This document shows positions 44,834 to 53,564 of a stretch of DNA of 64,000 bases, piece by piece (the first letter of the stretch is position 1; the number at the start of each line of letters is the position of its first letter). The translations under genes were made by a program, and so were the position numbers. Origin of the DNA: Thermoplasmatales archaeon (lineage in GTDB: Archaea; Thermoplasmatota; Thermoplasmata; Thermoplasmatales; Thermoplasmataceae); NCBI GenBank assembly GCA_026127925.1, contig JAJSLM010000003.1, positions 180,745-244,744 on the forward strand. The letters run 5' to 3'. The notes beneath the pieces were generated by a model. It was given only the letters and a program-made list of their open reading frames with translations. It did not search any database and had not been told where the DNA came from.

Positions 44834-45913
44834 TTGAATGATACTGAGATAAATCTAATCACAAACATGAGCGGTGACTCAGGAATTGGAAACTATGCTT
44901 TAGAACTGTACCGGGTCACTCACGATTATTTTCCACAGATGAAACTTTTTTCGGTTCCATATATACGGGGGCAAAAACTTGATAATTCAATTAATTTGAG
45001 TACATTTTATGCGGATAATATATTACAAATACCATTTGTAAACAAATTCAATTTTAAAAAAATAAAGAAGTCTAAACAGTTCGAGCAAAAGAACATACAT
45101 CTTCTGGGATCTGATTATTCTCTGGTTTCTGCTTCCGAAAAAGCGGTTGCGACTATTCACGAGTATTACTTCACAGTAGCTAGGTTGCAAAAATCGCCAA
45201 ATGCGAGAAGCTTTCTACGGGGTATAGGATATAACTACGGTATGATTAAACTTCACTCAAGAATAAAGAGGTTTAAGAAAATAATAGCTCCGAGTCACTA
45301 TTCTGCTAATCAAATCAGATTACATACTGGGATTAAACCGGAAGTTGTTCATGAGACAGTTGATGGAGCCAGATTTCACCATAGAGATAAGAAAGCCTCT
45401 AGAAAGTTGTTGGGACTTCCAGATAGTAAAATACTTTTATTGAATGTATCCGGTGACGGGGTAAATAAGAATTTACATACACTTAAGAGAATATCAGATT
45501 CATTGTCCGATGATTATAAACTCATAAAGATAGGTGCGCCTATTTATTCTAAAAATTGTATTAATATTGGACGAGTTGAGGACAAGTGTTATTCTTTTTA
45601 TTTTAACGCGGCCGATGCGTATCTGAATGTGTCTACAAATGAGGGTTTTAATATCCCATTGATAGAATCCATAAAGAGCTCTCTCCCAGTTATTTCTAAT
45701 AAATGTGCAACGGCACCCGAACTCCTCGGTGAGAGTGGCATTTACGTTGAAAATCCGGACGTGGTACATGAATATTTGGAGTTGATTTATTTGGGAAAAG
45801 ATTTGGATTCTTTAAATTATTATTCAGAATTAATTAAAAAAAGGTGTTCAGAATTTTCTGATAATAAAGCAAGACAAGAATATATAAGAATTTACTCAGA
45901 TGTATTCAGATAA
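44834..45913 (+). CDS. Glycosyltransferase, GT4 family
   Basis: A 359-residue GT-B enzyme. Landmarks are NMSGDSGIGNYALELYRVTH at the N-terminus, APSHYSANQIRLHTGIKP, and the C-terminal E-x7-E stretch NVSTNEGFNIPLIESIKSSLP, followed by NKCATAPELLGESGIYV, which is typical of GT4 mannosyltransferase-like enzymes. The only suitable start is TTG at 44834; the TATA-like TTCTAAAATAATC is about 26 bp upstream. It is divergent from the perosamine operon and stands alone. Confidence 0.88.
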   Translation: MNDTEINLITNMSGDSGIGNYALELYRVTHDYFPQMKLFSVPYIRGQKLDNSINLSTFYADNILQIPFVNKFNFKKIKKSKQFEQKNIHLLGSDYSLVSASEKAVATIHEYYFTVARLQKSPNARSFLRGIGYNYGMIKLHSRIKRFKKIIAPSHYSANQIRLHTGIKPEVVHETVDGARFHHRDKKASRKLLGLPDSKILLLNVSGDGVNKNLHTLKRISDSLSDDYKLIKIGAPIYSKNCINIGRVEDKCYSFYFNAADAYLNVSTNEGFNIPLIESIKSSLPVISNKCATAPELLGESGIYVENPDVVHEYLELIYLGKDLDSLNYYSELIKKRCSEFSDNKARQEYIRIYSDVFR

Positions 45914-46042
45914 TATTACCGAAGTAAAGAGTATAAATTTTCTAATAATCTTCAAGGTCCTTCTCGTCCTAATCCCTTTCTTGTTTCGAAATTATAGCAA
46001 ACCTGGTACAGTATTCAATATATAAATTCCATAAATTCAACT

Positions 46043-47194
46043 TTAACTCAGAAGGATCTTTATATTCTGTATAAGCTCATGGATTTTCTGGTTTATTTCT
46101 AATTCTGTTTTGCTATCATTGTTTTTTAGCATCTCTTTAATGGCGCTTGAAAAATTTTCTGGGGGAACTAGCTTTACGTTTGCTAAACTTCTTGCTTGCT
46201 CTCTGTACTCGGGAAAATAGATTGCAATGGTAGGGACCTCAAAAAATATGCCTTGTTCCAAAACACCAGAATGACCTCCAGGGATGTTATAAGGAAGCAA
46301 CAATAGACTCGTTTTTAGAAAAATCTTCATAATATCTCTTTCAGCGACGGGTCCAAGATATTCATCAATGATATCAGAATAGGAATGGAGCAGCTCGTTA
46401 AATTCTTTCTCGTACTCTGGAAAATGGTGATTTAAACCTCCAGATACAACTAGTCTAAATTTGCCTCCTTCTTCTTTTTGTTTCTTCAATACCGAGAGGC
46501 CTAACTCGATATTTTTCTGCGGTCCCCATGAACCATGCATCAATATCGTTGGTATATCCTTCTTTTCATATTCTAAAGACTTCACATGCATTGCGCCATT
46601 AATATAGATCGTGGCAATTGCTTCCAAATATCGTCCATTTAGTAAATGTACCTTGTTTTTCCCTACGGATTCGTTAATTTTTTCCTTGTAAAGATTAAGA
46701 AAGACGAATGTTTTCACGTTTTTAAATAAACTCCCTTCAACAATTCCAAGAAAAAACGAACGGATTTTGTCGAATCCAGTATCGTAACCTAGTTTTCTAA
46801 CATCATTAGTGAATATTGAATTGTGGTGTATTACCCTAATATTTTTTTGTTTGAGTAACTTCACCAATAATATTGGGACGAAAAGGGCAGTTGCGTTTGC
46901 CATAGTTCCATTGCCAAATCCAGTGGGTAGCATATTGAATATGACAACATCATAATTCTTCCATGGTATCTTTAAAAGTCGAAGGATCGATTTCGAATTA
47001 CCATATCTATAAAATTCTCGTAGTATCACCTTTGATGGAAGTTCAAATTCTTCAGTCTTGTCGTTTTCTTCAGGGCAAAATACGTCAATAGAGTCCACGT
47101 TTTCCAATAGAGACAGGAGAATCACAATTGAAGTACCATTTGTTTGCAACGATTTGCCATGGTTTATAAAATCTCCCACATAAGCAATTTTCAC
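46043..47194 (-). CDS. Glycosyltransferase, GT4 family
   Basis: A 383-residue GT-B enzyme starting at GTG 47194 (MKIAYVGDFINHGKSLQTNG). The donor half has PTILMHGSWGPQKNIELGLS (about 215) and the motif GVLEQGIFFEVPTIAIYFPE near residue 305, where the GT4 E-x7-E is only partly kept. A TATA-like CTTAAATTTAAG lies about 30 bp upstream. It is the last identifiable glycosyltransferase before an apparently non-coding 660-bp gap. Confidence 0.85.
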   Translation of the reverse strand: MKIAYVGDFINHGKSLQTNGTSIVILLSLLENVDSIDVFCPEENDKTEEFELPSKVILREFYRYGNSKSILRLLKIPWKNYDVVIFNMLPTGFGNGTMANATALFVPILLVKLLKQKNIRVIHHNSIFTNDVRKLGYDTGFDKIRSFFLGIVEGSLFKNVKTFVFLNLYKEKINESVGKNKVHLLNGRYLEAIATIYINGAMHVKSLEYEKKDIPTILMHGSWGPQKNIELGLSVLKKQKEEGGKFRLVVSGGLNHHFPEYEKEFNELLHSYSDIIDEYLGPVAERDIMKIFLKTSLLLLPYNIPGGHSGVLEQGIFFEVPTIAIYFPEYREQARSLANVKLVPPENFSSAIKEMLKNNDSKTELEINQKIHELIQNIKILLS

Positions 47195-47822
47195 TATGGT
47201 ACATAATTCTTCATTTCTTAAATTTAAGCATGGAATTATAATATCTACCCCATTCGATATCGGTCCGTGAAAGCATAATTACTGGTATATTAGGTCAGGA
47301 CGGATATTTTTTTCGCAGTTTTTTCCGTCAAAGGATTATAAGGTTCGTGGCATTCCTGGGACAAAACAGCTGAATTGTGGGAAAAGTTGATTGAAAAAGT
47401 GTATAATGAATGATTCAATAAAGACTTATAACGACAAGGAGAACTAGGGCGGGATTATGTCTGATCAGCTGGGGATACGAATCAAATCTTATACAAGAGA
47501 GCTAAGTGCTCTATCCCTTACATCTATCTACAGGTCTTCATCTTCAAATGGATAAAATATTTCCTTGACCCATGATCCAACCCATTCCAGTACCATCGAT
47601 CGTACCATCGACCAACCATAGGCTCATGAGCGACCTATTTGCGCATCATGAATTCTCACGCCCATGATTCCCTGCATGTCCGTACATGTATCGGAAGTGA
47701 ACTTGCAGTTTCTAAAAATTTCATCCAATGATCGGAGAAAAATAGTATGCACAGAAACTGAAAATGAATCGTACGGTTCGATCATAGGGGAGAAAGGGAC
47801 TATTTATACGAATCATAAAATA
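47195..47822. other. Non-coding region of about 630 bp
   Basis: No gene is convincing. It contains the promoter of the GT4 gene, a G-rich patch (AACTAGGGCGGGATTATG, 47443-47460), tandem-like CCATCGATCGTACCATCGACCA near 47596, and CATG-rich palindromic bits near 47670-47690. The promoter of the coiled-coil gene (TATTTATACG, 47801-47810) is at its right end. It could be a decayed gene or a non-coding RNA, but nothing establishes either. Confidence 0.4.
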
Positions 47823-47834
47823 ATGCATATGCAT
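47823..47834 (+). promoter_or_regulatory. Palindrome at predicted transcription start of the coiled-coil gene
   Basis: ATGCATATGCAT is a perfect 12-bp palindrome, and the TATA-like TATTTATACG centred near 47805 predicts initiation near 47831, inside it. The gene 20 bp downstream encodes an HTH protein, so autoregulation is a reasonable guess. The leader would be about 22 nt without a Shine-Dalgarno. Confidence 0.4.
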
Positions 47835-47852
47835 GGTTAATCCAAGATCAAT

Positions 47853-50024
47853 ATGAATTTGAAACAATTTGAGAAGGTCTATACCCTCTACCTTAAGGGA
47901 TATAGTTATTCAGAAATAGAAAAATCTACCGGTATACCGAAGAGTACTGTTCAGCGCTGGATTCAGGATTTCTGGAACGGAGATATTGGAATCTTCAAAG
48001 AAACGCTTCCGTACGTCGAAGAACTCCTATCGGTAGGAAAGTTCATGCGTGAAGGCGGTGTTGAACTTCCAGAGATGAAAAGTGGAGCTCTTATAGCGTC
48101 TATAGTAAAATCCCTTGGAATAGGGATCGATGAGTTGATAGGCATCGGCAATGCGCTCAAGGACATCAACAATCCGGAGATCGTCAGAGAAGTGTCATGG
48201 ACAGTGACAAATCTGATCGGAAAGGGCATAAAACCTTCGGAGCTTCAACAGAAGATCGAGAGCATGCAGAAGGAGAAGGAACAGAAGGAAGAAGAGCTGA
48301 CTCAGATAAGTGTCAGCATCGAGCATCAGAAAAAGGCTGAGCTAGAAGCGAAGGACAAGGTGCTTAAGGTGAACGAACAACTCTCTGCTAATAAGAAAAA
48401 CCTCGACGAGGTGAAGAGAGAGCTTGAATCTGTCAAAAAGGAAAAGGAGGATGCTACGAGTATAATAGAGAACGCAAAGAAAATCGATAGATTCATACAG
48501 AAAAACGACATAGACCTTGATCAGCTCAATCAGTTTTACAGCAAGGCAAGAAAGCATAATTTTGATATAAAGAGAATATCTTCTCTGAGCGATCTGGAAA
48601 ATTTCGGACTTAATTTCGAGACAGACACACATGAGATCTCGGATATAGTGAAGTCCCTTGACAGCCTATACAAGAAAGGATGGGATCACCGCGTGCTCAA
48701 ACAGCTGGACCTGGTAACTGAAAATACAAACGTAATGCCAGCAGATGCGGTTGATGATCTTCTGCGTTATTATAAGGAAACAGAATCTCTTGAAGATTCA
48801 CTTGATGCACTTAGAGAGGAGGAAAAAGAGCTGAAAGACAGTATATCATCAATGACGAAAGAATACAACAGGATTAAAGAGGAGTACGCTAGTACAAACA
48901 CGGAAAAGGAAGAAGCTCGTAAGCATAAAGAATCTTTAGAAGGCGAAATTTCCACATTGATGCAGACCAAGACAATTGTAGAAAACGGGATAAAAGAGGT
49001 AAACGAAATAAGCACTAAGATAATGAAAAAGAGAATAGAACTCATTAGTATCAATAACCAGATCGACACGGAAGGAGAGGAGTTGAACAGAATAAGAACC
49101 GAAGAAGAAAAAGAGAAGGATAAAATTAAGAATGCACAGGATTTTTACGATCTTATAAGATTCGGTACTCCAGATACCGTGAAATCTCTGAAATACTGGA
49201 CTGACAAGGCACTGGAAAGAGAGAACGGTAATATGAATCAAAGTAGCGTTATCGAACGTTATGCGCGAGTTAGAGAGAACGCAATAAGGATTCTTCTGGA
49301 AGTGGCGGGTGACGGTATTGGCGGAATTAGGTACTTCGATACCGATAAGCTAAGGTTCATAGACGGGAAAGAATACGACGATCTTGTATCTTACCGAAAC
49401 AGGCGCAATGAGGCTTTCTATAAAGAAACTGAAATCGGTCATGAATTGAATCAGATAAAGGATGATGTCTCAAAGTTCATTTCCGATATCGTTGAGGAAA
49501 GGCTGAAGCCAAACCCGGGAATAGAGAAACTAATTGTCGGTGTCACGGAAAGAGTAATCTCAGATCAACTCAAAAAGGAGTTTGAAGATGCTGAAACCTA
49601 TAAGTCTGTTATTGAACAACGATACTGTAGCTCTGATTTTTCCGTCATTACCGTAAAGGGCTGGGACAAGGACTCGAAGCTTCCAGTCGCTGGGGTCGTT
49701 TATCCCGCAGATTTCGCCAGTGCTCTTAAGACCGGAAAATATGTAAAGATAACAAATTTGAGCGGAGAGACAAGTTTCATAGATTTCTGCGTAGCCATGA
49801 GACAGATGTACCTCTATAAATACAATTTCAGTTTCTTTAAGCAAGTCCAGGAAGCTATCTCCTCAGGTAAAATAACTGCTGTTAGGCCCCCGATAACCAT
49901 TGTCTCTCCAAATAAACCGAATGAGAAGCAAAACCTGCAAAGTCCTCAAGTACACTTGTTACGTGGCGGCATAATGCCAAAGAAGAGTGATCAGAAAGAG
50001 GAGGAAAAGAAAGATGGAGCTTAG
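47853..50024 (+). CDS. HTH-coiled-coil protein of unknown function
   Basis: A 723-residue protein. Residues 3-36 form a Sigma70-r4/resolvase-like HTH (FEKVYTLYLKGYSYSEIEKS then TGIPKSTVQRWIQDF). Residues 140-225 and 320-440 are long heptad-rich coiled coils (KEQKEEELTQISVSIEHQKK), separated by a globular section of about 100 residues. Residues 470-690 form a C-terminal globular domain with FDTDKLRFIDGKEYDDL and SDFSVITVKGWDKDSKLPVAG. The tail is lysine/glutamate rich. There is no Walker motif, so it is not an SMC ATPase. A DNA-organising or plasmid-partition-like role can be imagined; none is demonstrated. It overlaps a convergent PadR-like gene by 4 nt. Confidence 0.8.
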   Translation: MNLKQFEKVYTLYLKGYSYSEIEKSTGIPKSTVQRWIQDFWNGDIGIFKETLPYVEELLSVGKFMREGGVELPEMKSGALIASIVKSLGIGIDELIGIGNALKDINNPEIVREVSWTVTNLIGKGIKPSELQQKIESMQKEKEQKEEELTQISVSIEHQKKAELEAKDKVLKVNEQLSANKKNLDEVKRELESVKKEKEDATSIIENAKKIDRFIQKNDIDLDQLNQFYSKARKHNFDIKRISSLSDLENFGLNFETDTHEISDIVKSLDSLYKKGWDHRVLKQLDLVTENTNVMPADAVDDLLRYYKETESLEDSLDALREEEKELKDSISSMTKEYNRIKEEYASTNTEKEEARKHKESLEGEISTLMQTKTIVENGIKEVNEISTKIMKKRIELISINNQIDTEGEELNRIRTEEEKEKDKIKNAQDFYDLIRFGTPDTVKSLKYWTDKALERENGNMNQSSVIERYARVRENAIRILLEVAGDGIGGIRYFDTDKLRFIDGKEYDDLVSYRNRRNEAFYKETEIGHELNQIKDDVSKFISDIVEERLKPNPGIEKLIVGVTERVISDQLKKEFEDAETYKSVIEQRYCSSDFSVITVKGWDKDSKLPVAGVVYPADFASALKTGKYVKITNLSGETSFIDFCVAMRQMYLYKYNFSFFKQVQEAISSGKITAVRPPITIVSPNKPNEKQNLQSPQVHLLRGGIMPKKSDQKEEEKKDGA

Positions 50025-50296
50025 AGTAAATCGTTTACCATACTGATGTGTTCCGCCACTTTCTCACCCTTTTCAGTGAGTTTTATCATCTTTTTTCTAG
50101 GTCTGGGCGAAGCATCGATCCTCACATCTATAAGTCCAAGACCTTTTGCCTTCTCTATCGCAGGATACAGTGAATTAGGATAAAGATGATAAATATCTAT
50201 AAACCGCTGGAAATTTATCTCCCCATTTCGCTTCAGAATTACCAAAATTCTCAAGATACCAGAGTTTTTTTCAAGAGCTTCAATCTTTAATTCCAT
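50021..50296 (-). CDS. PadR/MarR-type winged-helix regulator
   Basis: A 91-residue single winged helix: SGILRILVILKRNGEINFQR, a recognition region LYPNSLYPAIEKAKGLGLID, and a wing with RPRKKMIKLTEKGEKVAE. The LYPAIEKAxxxGLI pattern is that of PadR-like repressors. The C-terminal dimerisation helix is very short. A TTTATATTC box about 28 bp upstream predicts a near-leaderless start. It is convergent with the coiled-coil gene and divergent from the next small gene, so either could be its target. Confidence 0.75.
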   Translation of the reverse strand: MELKIEALEKNSGILRILVILKRNGEINFQRFIDIYHLYPNSLYPAIEKAKGLGLIDVRIDASPRPRKKMIKLTEKGEKVAEHISMVNDLL

Positions 50297-50411
50297 AATT
50301 ACTGAATGAAATGATAAAGGAGAATATAAACTTCATTATTGTTTATATAATCGATAACCTTTTATAATTCTAACGTATCACTTATAGAAAGCATTAGTTG
50401 AGGTGAGAAAG

Positions 50412-50789
50412 ATGATACCAGATGAGAAATTGATAAGGGAATACGCAAAGTACGCAGCAAAGATCAGGGAGATTGTCCAGGAAGAAATAGAGCGGGCTTA
50501 CAGCAGAGCCGATCCATACCTTCTGAGTGAGATTTCGAGATCAGCGACCATGCCTATAGGCATATGGATGAACTATTATTCGGATACCTCTTCTGTAGGA
50601 GCGGAATTAAGCTCTGATGAATTGAAGGAGAAGCTTGGTGTGCTTTCTTCAAAGTTCGAACTGATCGATAGCAACGGATATCTCAAACCGAAGAGGAATC
50701 TAGACTATGCAGAATTTCAGTCCCTAAAGAATGAGATGATCCCCCTGGGATACCGCTATAAACTTGGTAAAGGTTTTACTAAGTTATAA
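50412..50789 (+). CDS. Hypothetical protein, 125 residues
   Basis: No family recognised. It is mostly helical and charged (MIPDEKLIREYAKYAAKIRE..., IVQEEIERAYSRADPYLLSE), with a short hydrophobic motif MPIGIWMNYYSD in the middle and a basic C-terminus (YRYKLGKGFTKL). It has no cysteines and no signal peptide. The TTATAGAA box at 50382-50389 is about 26 bp before the ATG at 50412, and GAGGTGAG lies just upstream as well; a GTG at 50403 is an alternative. Its position beside the PadR-like gene suggests joint control. Confidence 0.6.
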   Translation: MIPDEKLIREYAKYAAKIREIVQEEIERAYSRADPYLLSEISRSATMPIGIWMNYYSDTSSVGAELSSDELKEKLGVLSSKFELIDSNGYLKPKRNLDYAEFQSLKNEMIPLGYRYKLGKGFTKL

Positions 50790-51044
50790 AGTTCTGGAAT
50801 ATTCTCTTTGTTCAACAAATAGCAGGATGAATCAATTTCTGCTAATTTAAATATCCTTCGATTCTGTAAATAACTCGCATCAAGAAACCTCTTCATTTTT
50901 AAGATTTTTTTAGAGTTATAGCCCCCAGTCACGAAAAGAGGGATATTATTCAGAACTCTTTAATGTGGCCCGTAATTTTTACGTCTCCCTTTCTATTATT
51001 TAGATGTAGAAAGGTAAATATACACTTCGGAGATCGTAAAGTGG

Positions 51045-51719
51045 ATGGACATAAGAGAGAAACAGACAATAGCTATGTTATTATGGAGGCGTTATTCCAT
51101 CACTATCGACAGGATGAACAGGAATGCGATAAACAGAACGTTTGCAGATGGGAATCAGAATGTTCCTGTGTTCGCAGGAAGATCGAAGCAATGGCAGTAT
51201 ATCTATCATGAAATTTTAAAGGATGAGCCGATCGATTATCTTGAGTTCGGTGTTTTTAGAGGGGATTCCATCCACGAGTGGAGTCTCCTGAGCGTTTCTC
51301 CGGAAAGCAGGTTCTATGGGTTCGACACATTCACAGGCCTTCCGGAACCCTGGTTCAAGGAGTTTGGAAAAGACGCATTTGATACAGACGGGAAGATACC
51401 GGAGTTGCACGATGAACGCGTGACCTTTTTCAAAGGCCTTTTTCAGGATACCCTCAGCAATTTCTTGAAAAGTTATGAGAGAAAGAACAGGATCGTAGTG
51501 CACATTGACGCCGACCTCTATTCGTCAACTCTCTTTGTCCTTGTATCTCTTCATCCATACCTCAAAGACGGTGACGTGATAATGTTCGATGATTTTCTCG
51601 ATCCATTGGGTGAATTCAGGGCTTTCAACGACTACTGCCAGGCATTCAGAGTCAAGCCCAGGACCATTTCAGCGGTGAAATACGGTAAGTTATTTGACAA
51701 GACCGCTTTTATGCTCTGA
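51045..51719 (+). CDS. TylF-type (macrocin O-methyltransferase-like) methyltransferase
   Basis: A 224-residue SAM-dependent O-methyltransferase. Landmarks: YLEFGVFRGDSIHEWSLLSV (motif I), FYGFDTFTGLPEPWF, FQDTLSNFL, and the metal-binding HIDADLYSSTLFVL with DDFLDP downstream, as in TylF/NovP. This family methylates sugar hydroxyls. The TATA-like GTAAATATAC centred near 51019 predicts a leaderless ATG at 51045. It lies in the second part of the glycan locus and probably modifies the same surface glycan. Confidence 0.85.
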   Translation: MDIREKQTIAMLLWRRYSITIDRMNRNAINRTFADGNQNVPVFAGRSKQWQYIYHEILKDEPIDYLEFGVFRGDSIHEWSLLSVSPESRFYGFDTFTGLPEPWFKEFGKDAFDTDGKIPELHDERVTFFKGLFQDTLSNFLKSYERKNRIVVHIDADLYSSTLFVLVSLHPYLKDGDVIMFDDFLDPLGEFRAFNDYCQAFRVKPRTISAVKYGKLFDKTAFML

Positions 51720-51781
51720 ATCTGTGCGATGGCTATCCAATGAAGTGAACCTTTTTTATTCTTTTGAATTATAACCGCATT

Positions 51782-52681
51782 ATGTCCGGAAGGTTCCTAA
51801 TAACCGGTGGGTAAGGCTTCATCGGAAGGAATATCAAGAATTACCTCCTTTCGAGGGGAGACAGTGCCTACACGCTTGACATCACAGGCAATCCAGATTA
51901 TCGCGTATCTGTCACGGACTTTCAAGGCCTCATGAACATAGCCGGGAAATTCGACGGGGTCTTCCATCTGGCCGCTGTAACTTCGCCCCCTCAGTTCGAA
52001 TCGGATCCGTTATGGGGGTTCGAGGTGAATGCAAACGGGACGCTCAACGTCCTGGAATTTGCCTATCGGAAGAACATTCGAAGGGTCGTAATTGCCTCGT
52101 CTTCCGCGACCTATGGCAACACGCGAAAAATGTCCGAAGAGGACAATTTGCCGAAGAGCTATGCCAGTATCTATCCGATAACAAAGGTACTCGATGAATA
52201 CCTCGCCAGGTACTATTCCTCTCTGGATCGCGTGGAATGTGTATCCCTGCGCTATTTCAACACCTTCGGCCCAGGGGAAAACACAAAATCCCAGTATGCC
52301 AGCGTTGTCTGGCGCTTCGTCAACTCCCTCAGCCAGGGCGAGAGGCCGGTTATATACGGCGACGGCAATCAGAGCAGGGACTTCATCTATGTCGCTGACA
52401 CGGCGAGGGCATCGGTTCTCGCAATGCTTTACGGAAGATCCGGCGAATCATATAATATCGGCACTGGTGTCATCACGATGTTCAATGGCATCTACGATAT
52501 CGTGAAGGAGGAAATGCATTCCTCTCTTGAGGCGGAGTATAAACCGAATCCCTTGAGAAGCTACCAGTACTTCACAAAGGCGGATATCTCAAAAACTGGG
52601 CGCGACCTCGGATTCTCTCCGAAATACGACATTCGCTCCGAAGTAAAGAGCATGCTCAGGAACGATATCAGATCCATCTGA
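51782..52681 (+). pseudogene. NAD-dependent sugar epimerase/dehydratase with stop codon in NAD-binding loop
   Basis: The frame from ATG 51782 reads MSGRFLITGG, TAA at 51812-51814, then GFIGRNIKNYLLSRGD, so the stop replaces one residue in the GGxGFIG dinucleotide loop. Beyond it the gene is complete: FHLAAVTSP, SSSATYGNTRKM, catalytic Y-x3-K in SIYPITKVLDEY, RYFNTFGPGEN, RDFIYVADTARA. GGSGFIG is common, and TCA to TAA is one change. An ATG at 51932 could restart translation, but the product would lack the first Rossmann strand and NAD loop. It is either a recent pseudogene or a sequencing error. The AATTATAA box about 20 bp upstream supports the 51782 start. Confidence 0.8.
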
Positions 52682-53480
52682 ATTTTCTATAATATAAATC
52701 AACAAGTTTTCTGGGAACATATTTCCACAGTGGCGAGTTTCTCAGTCTAAACGCCAGAGCAGAAACAAATCCCCCCAAGACCATGGACGCCACGTTAAAT
52801 TTACTTCCATCACCATGATTATACATTACAGAAACTTCGATAGTTTTCATGTGCATCTTCTTGAGGTAAACAAAGAGAGGAGAATAGAAGAATCCATTAG
52901 TAATTGTAAGTTTCTGAAATAATTTTTTCGCCATATCAGTTTCCATCATTTTATAACCGCATTGGGTATCTTCAACATCAAGACCAAAAAGTAAGCTTAT
53001 GTATAAATTATAACCCCTACTAACGAACCTGCGCAATCTTGGAATCTTATTCTCCTTATTTCTGTATCTATTAAAATTAACTAAATCATACTCACCAAGA
53101 TAGGAAACATATTTTACCATTTCCTTAAACGAGATCGCGCCGTCTGCATCCATTAGCATCACGAACTCCCCTGAAGCAATATTTATGGCCCTCTTTATGG
53201 CCGCTCCTTTCCCGCCACGCCCATCACCTTTTGTATAACTCAGGAAAGGATACTCGTATGACATACCCCTAACAAGGGCCTCTGTGCCATCATTACCGTC
53301 AATGGAAACAATAACGTCCCACGGAAGATTGTTTGAACTAATATAAGCACATATCTCCTGAAGAACAGGCTTAATCCTGTTCTCCTCGTTGTAGGCAGGG
53401 ATCACAACAGTGAACGTACTGTCCTTCTCAAAACTTCGACTTAAGTAGGGATGAGACAGAGCTGCCTGATTTATATTCAT
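52668..53480 (-). CDS. Glycosyltransferase, GT2 family (dolichyl-phosphate glycosyltransferase-like)
   Basis: A 270-residue GT-A enzyme. FTVVIPAYNEENRIKPVLQE is the donor-binding strand, VSIDGNDGTEALV follows, and EFVMLMDADGAISFKEM holds the DxD. RRFVSRGYNLYISLLFGLDVEDTQCGYKMM is a landmark of DPM1/ALG5-like enzymes, which load a sugar on a polyprenyl phosphate. The ATG at 53480 is chosen because the alternative at 53513 falls on the TATTTAAATG box. It converges with the epimerase gene, overlapping it by 14 nt. Confidence 0.88.
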   Translation of the reverse strand: MNINQAALSHPYLSRSFEKDSTFTVVIPAYNEENRIKPVLQEICAYISSNNLPWDVIVSIDGNDGTEALVRGMSYEYPFLSYTKGDGRGGKGAAIKRAINIASGEFVMLMDADGAISFKEMVKYVSYLGEYDLVNFNRYRNKENKIPRLRRFVSRGYNLYISLLFGLDVEDTQCGYKMMETDMAKKLFQKLTITNGFFYSPLFVYLKKMHMKTIEVSVMYNHGDGSKFNVASMVLGGFVSALAFRLRNSPLWKYVPRKLVDLYYRKFRWI

Positions 53481-53564
53481 GCCGATTTCCAATAGCTTAA
53501 TCGTAGGAAACATTTAAATATTGCCATTTCTCACTCGTCATTAACCCGAAGATGCACAATCTAC

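Noticed and set aside
47596..47625. Repeated CCATCGA units that might be a CRISPR or iteron array
   Set aside because: Only two or three short irregular copies with no constant spacing.
51812..51814. Recoding of the TAA in the epimerase gene
   Set aside because: TAA is not known to be read as selenocysteine or pyrrolysine, and no downstream element was seen; loss of function or an error is simpler.
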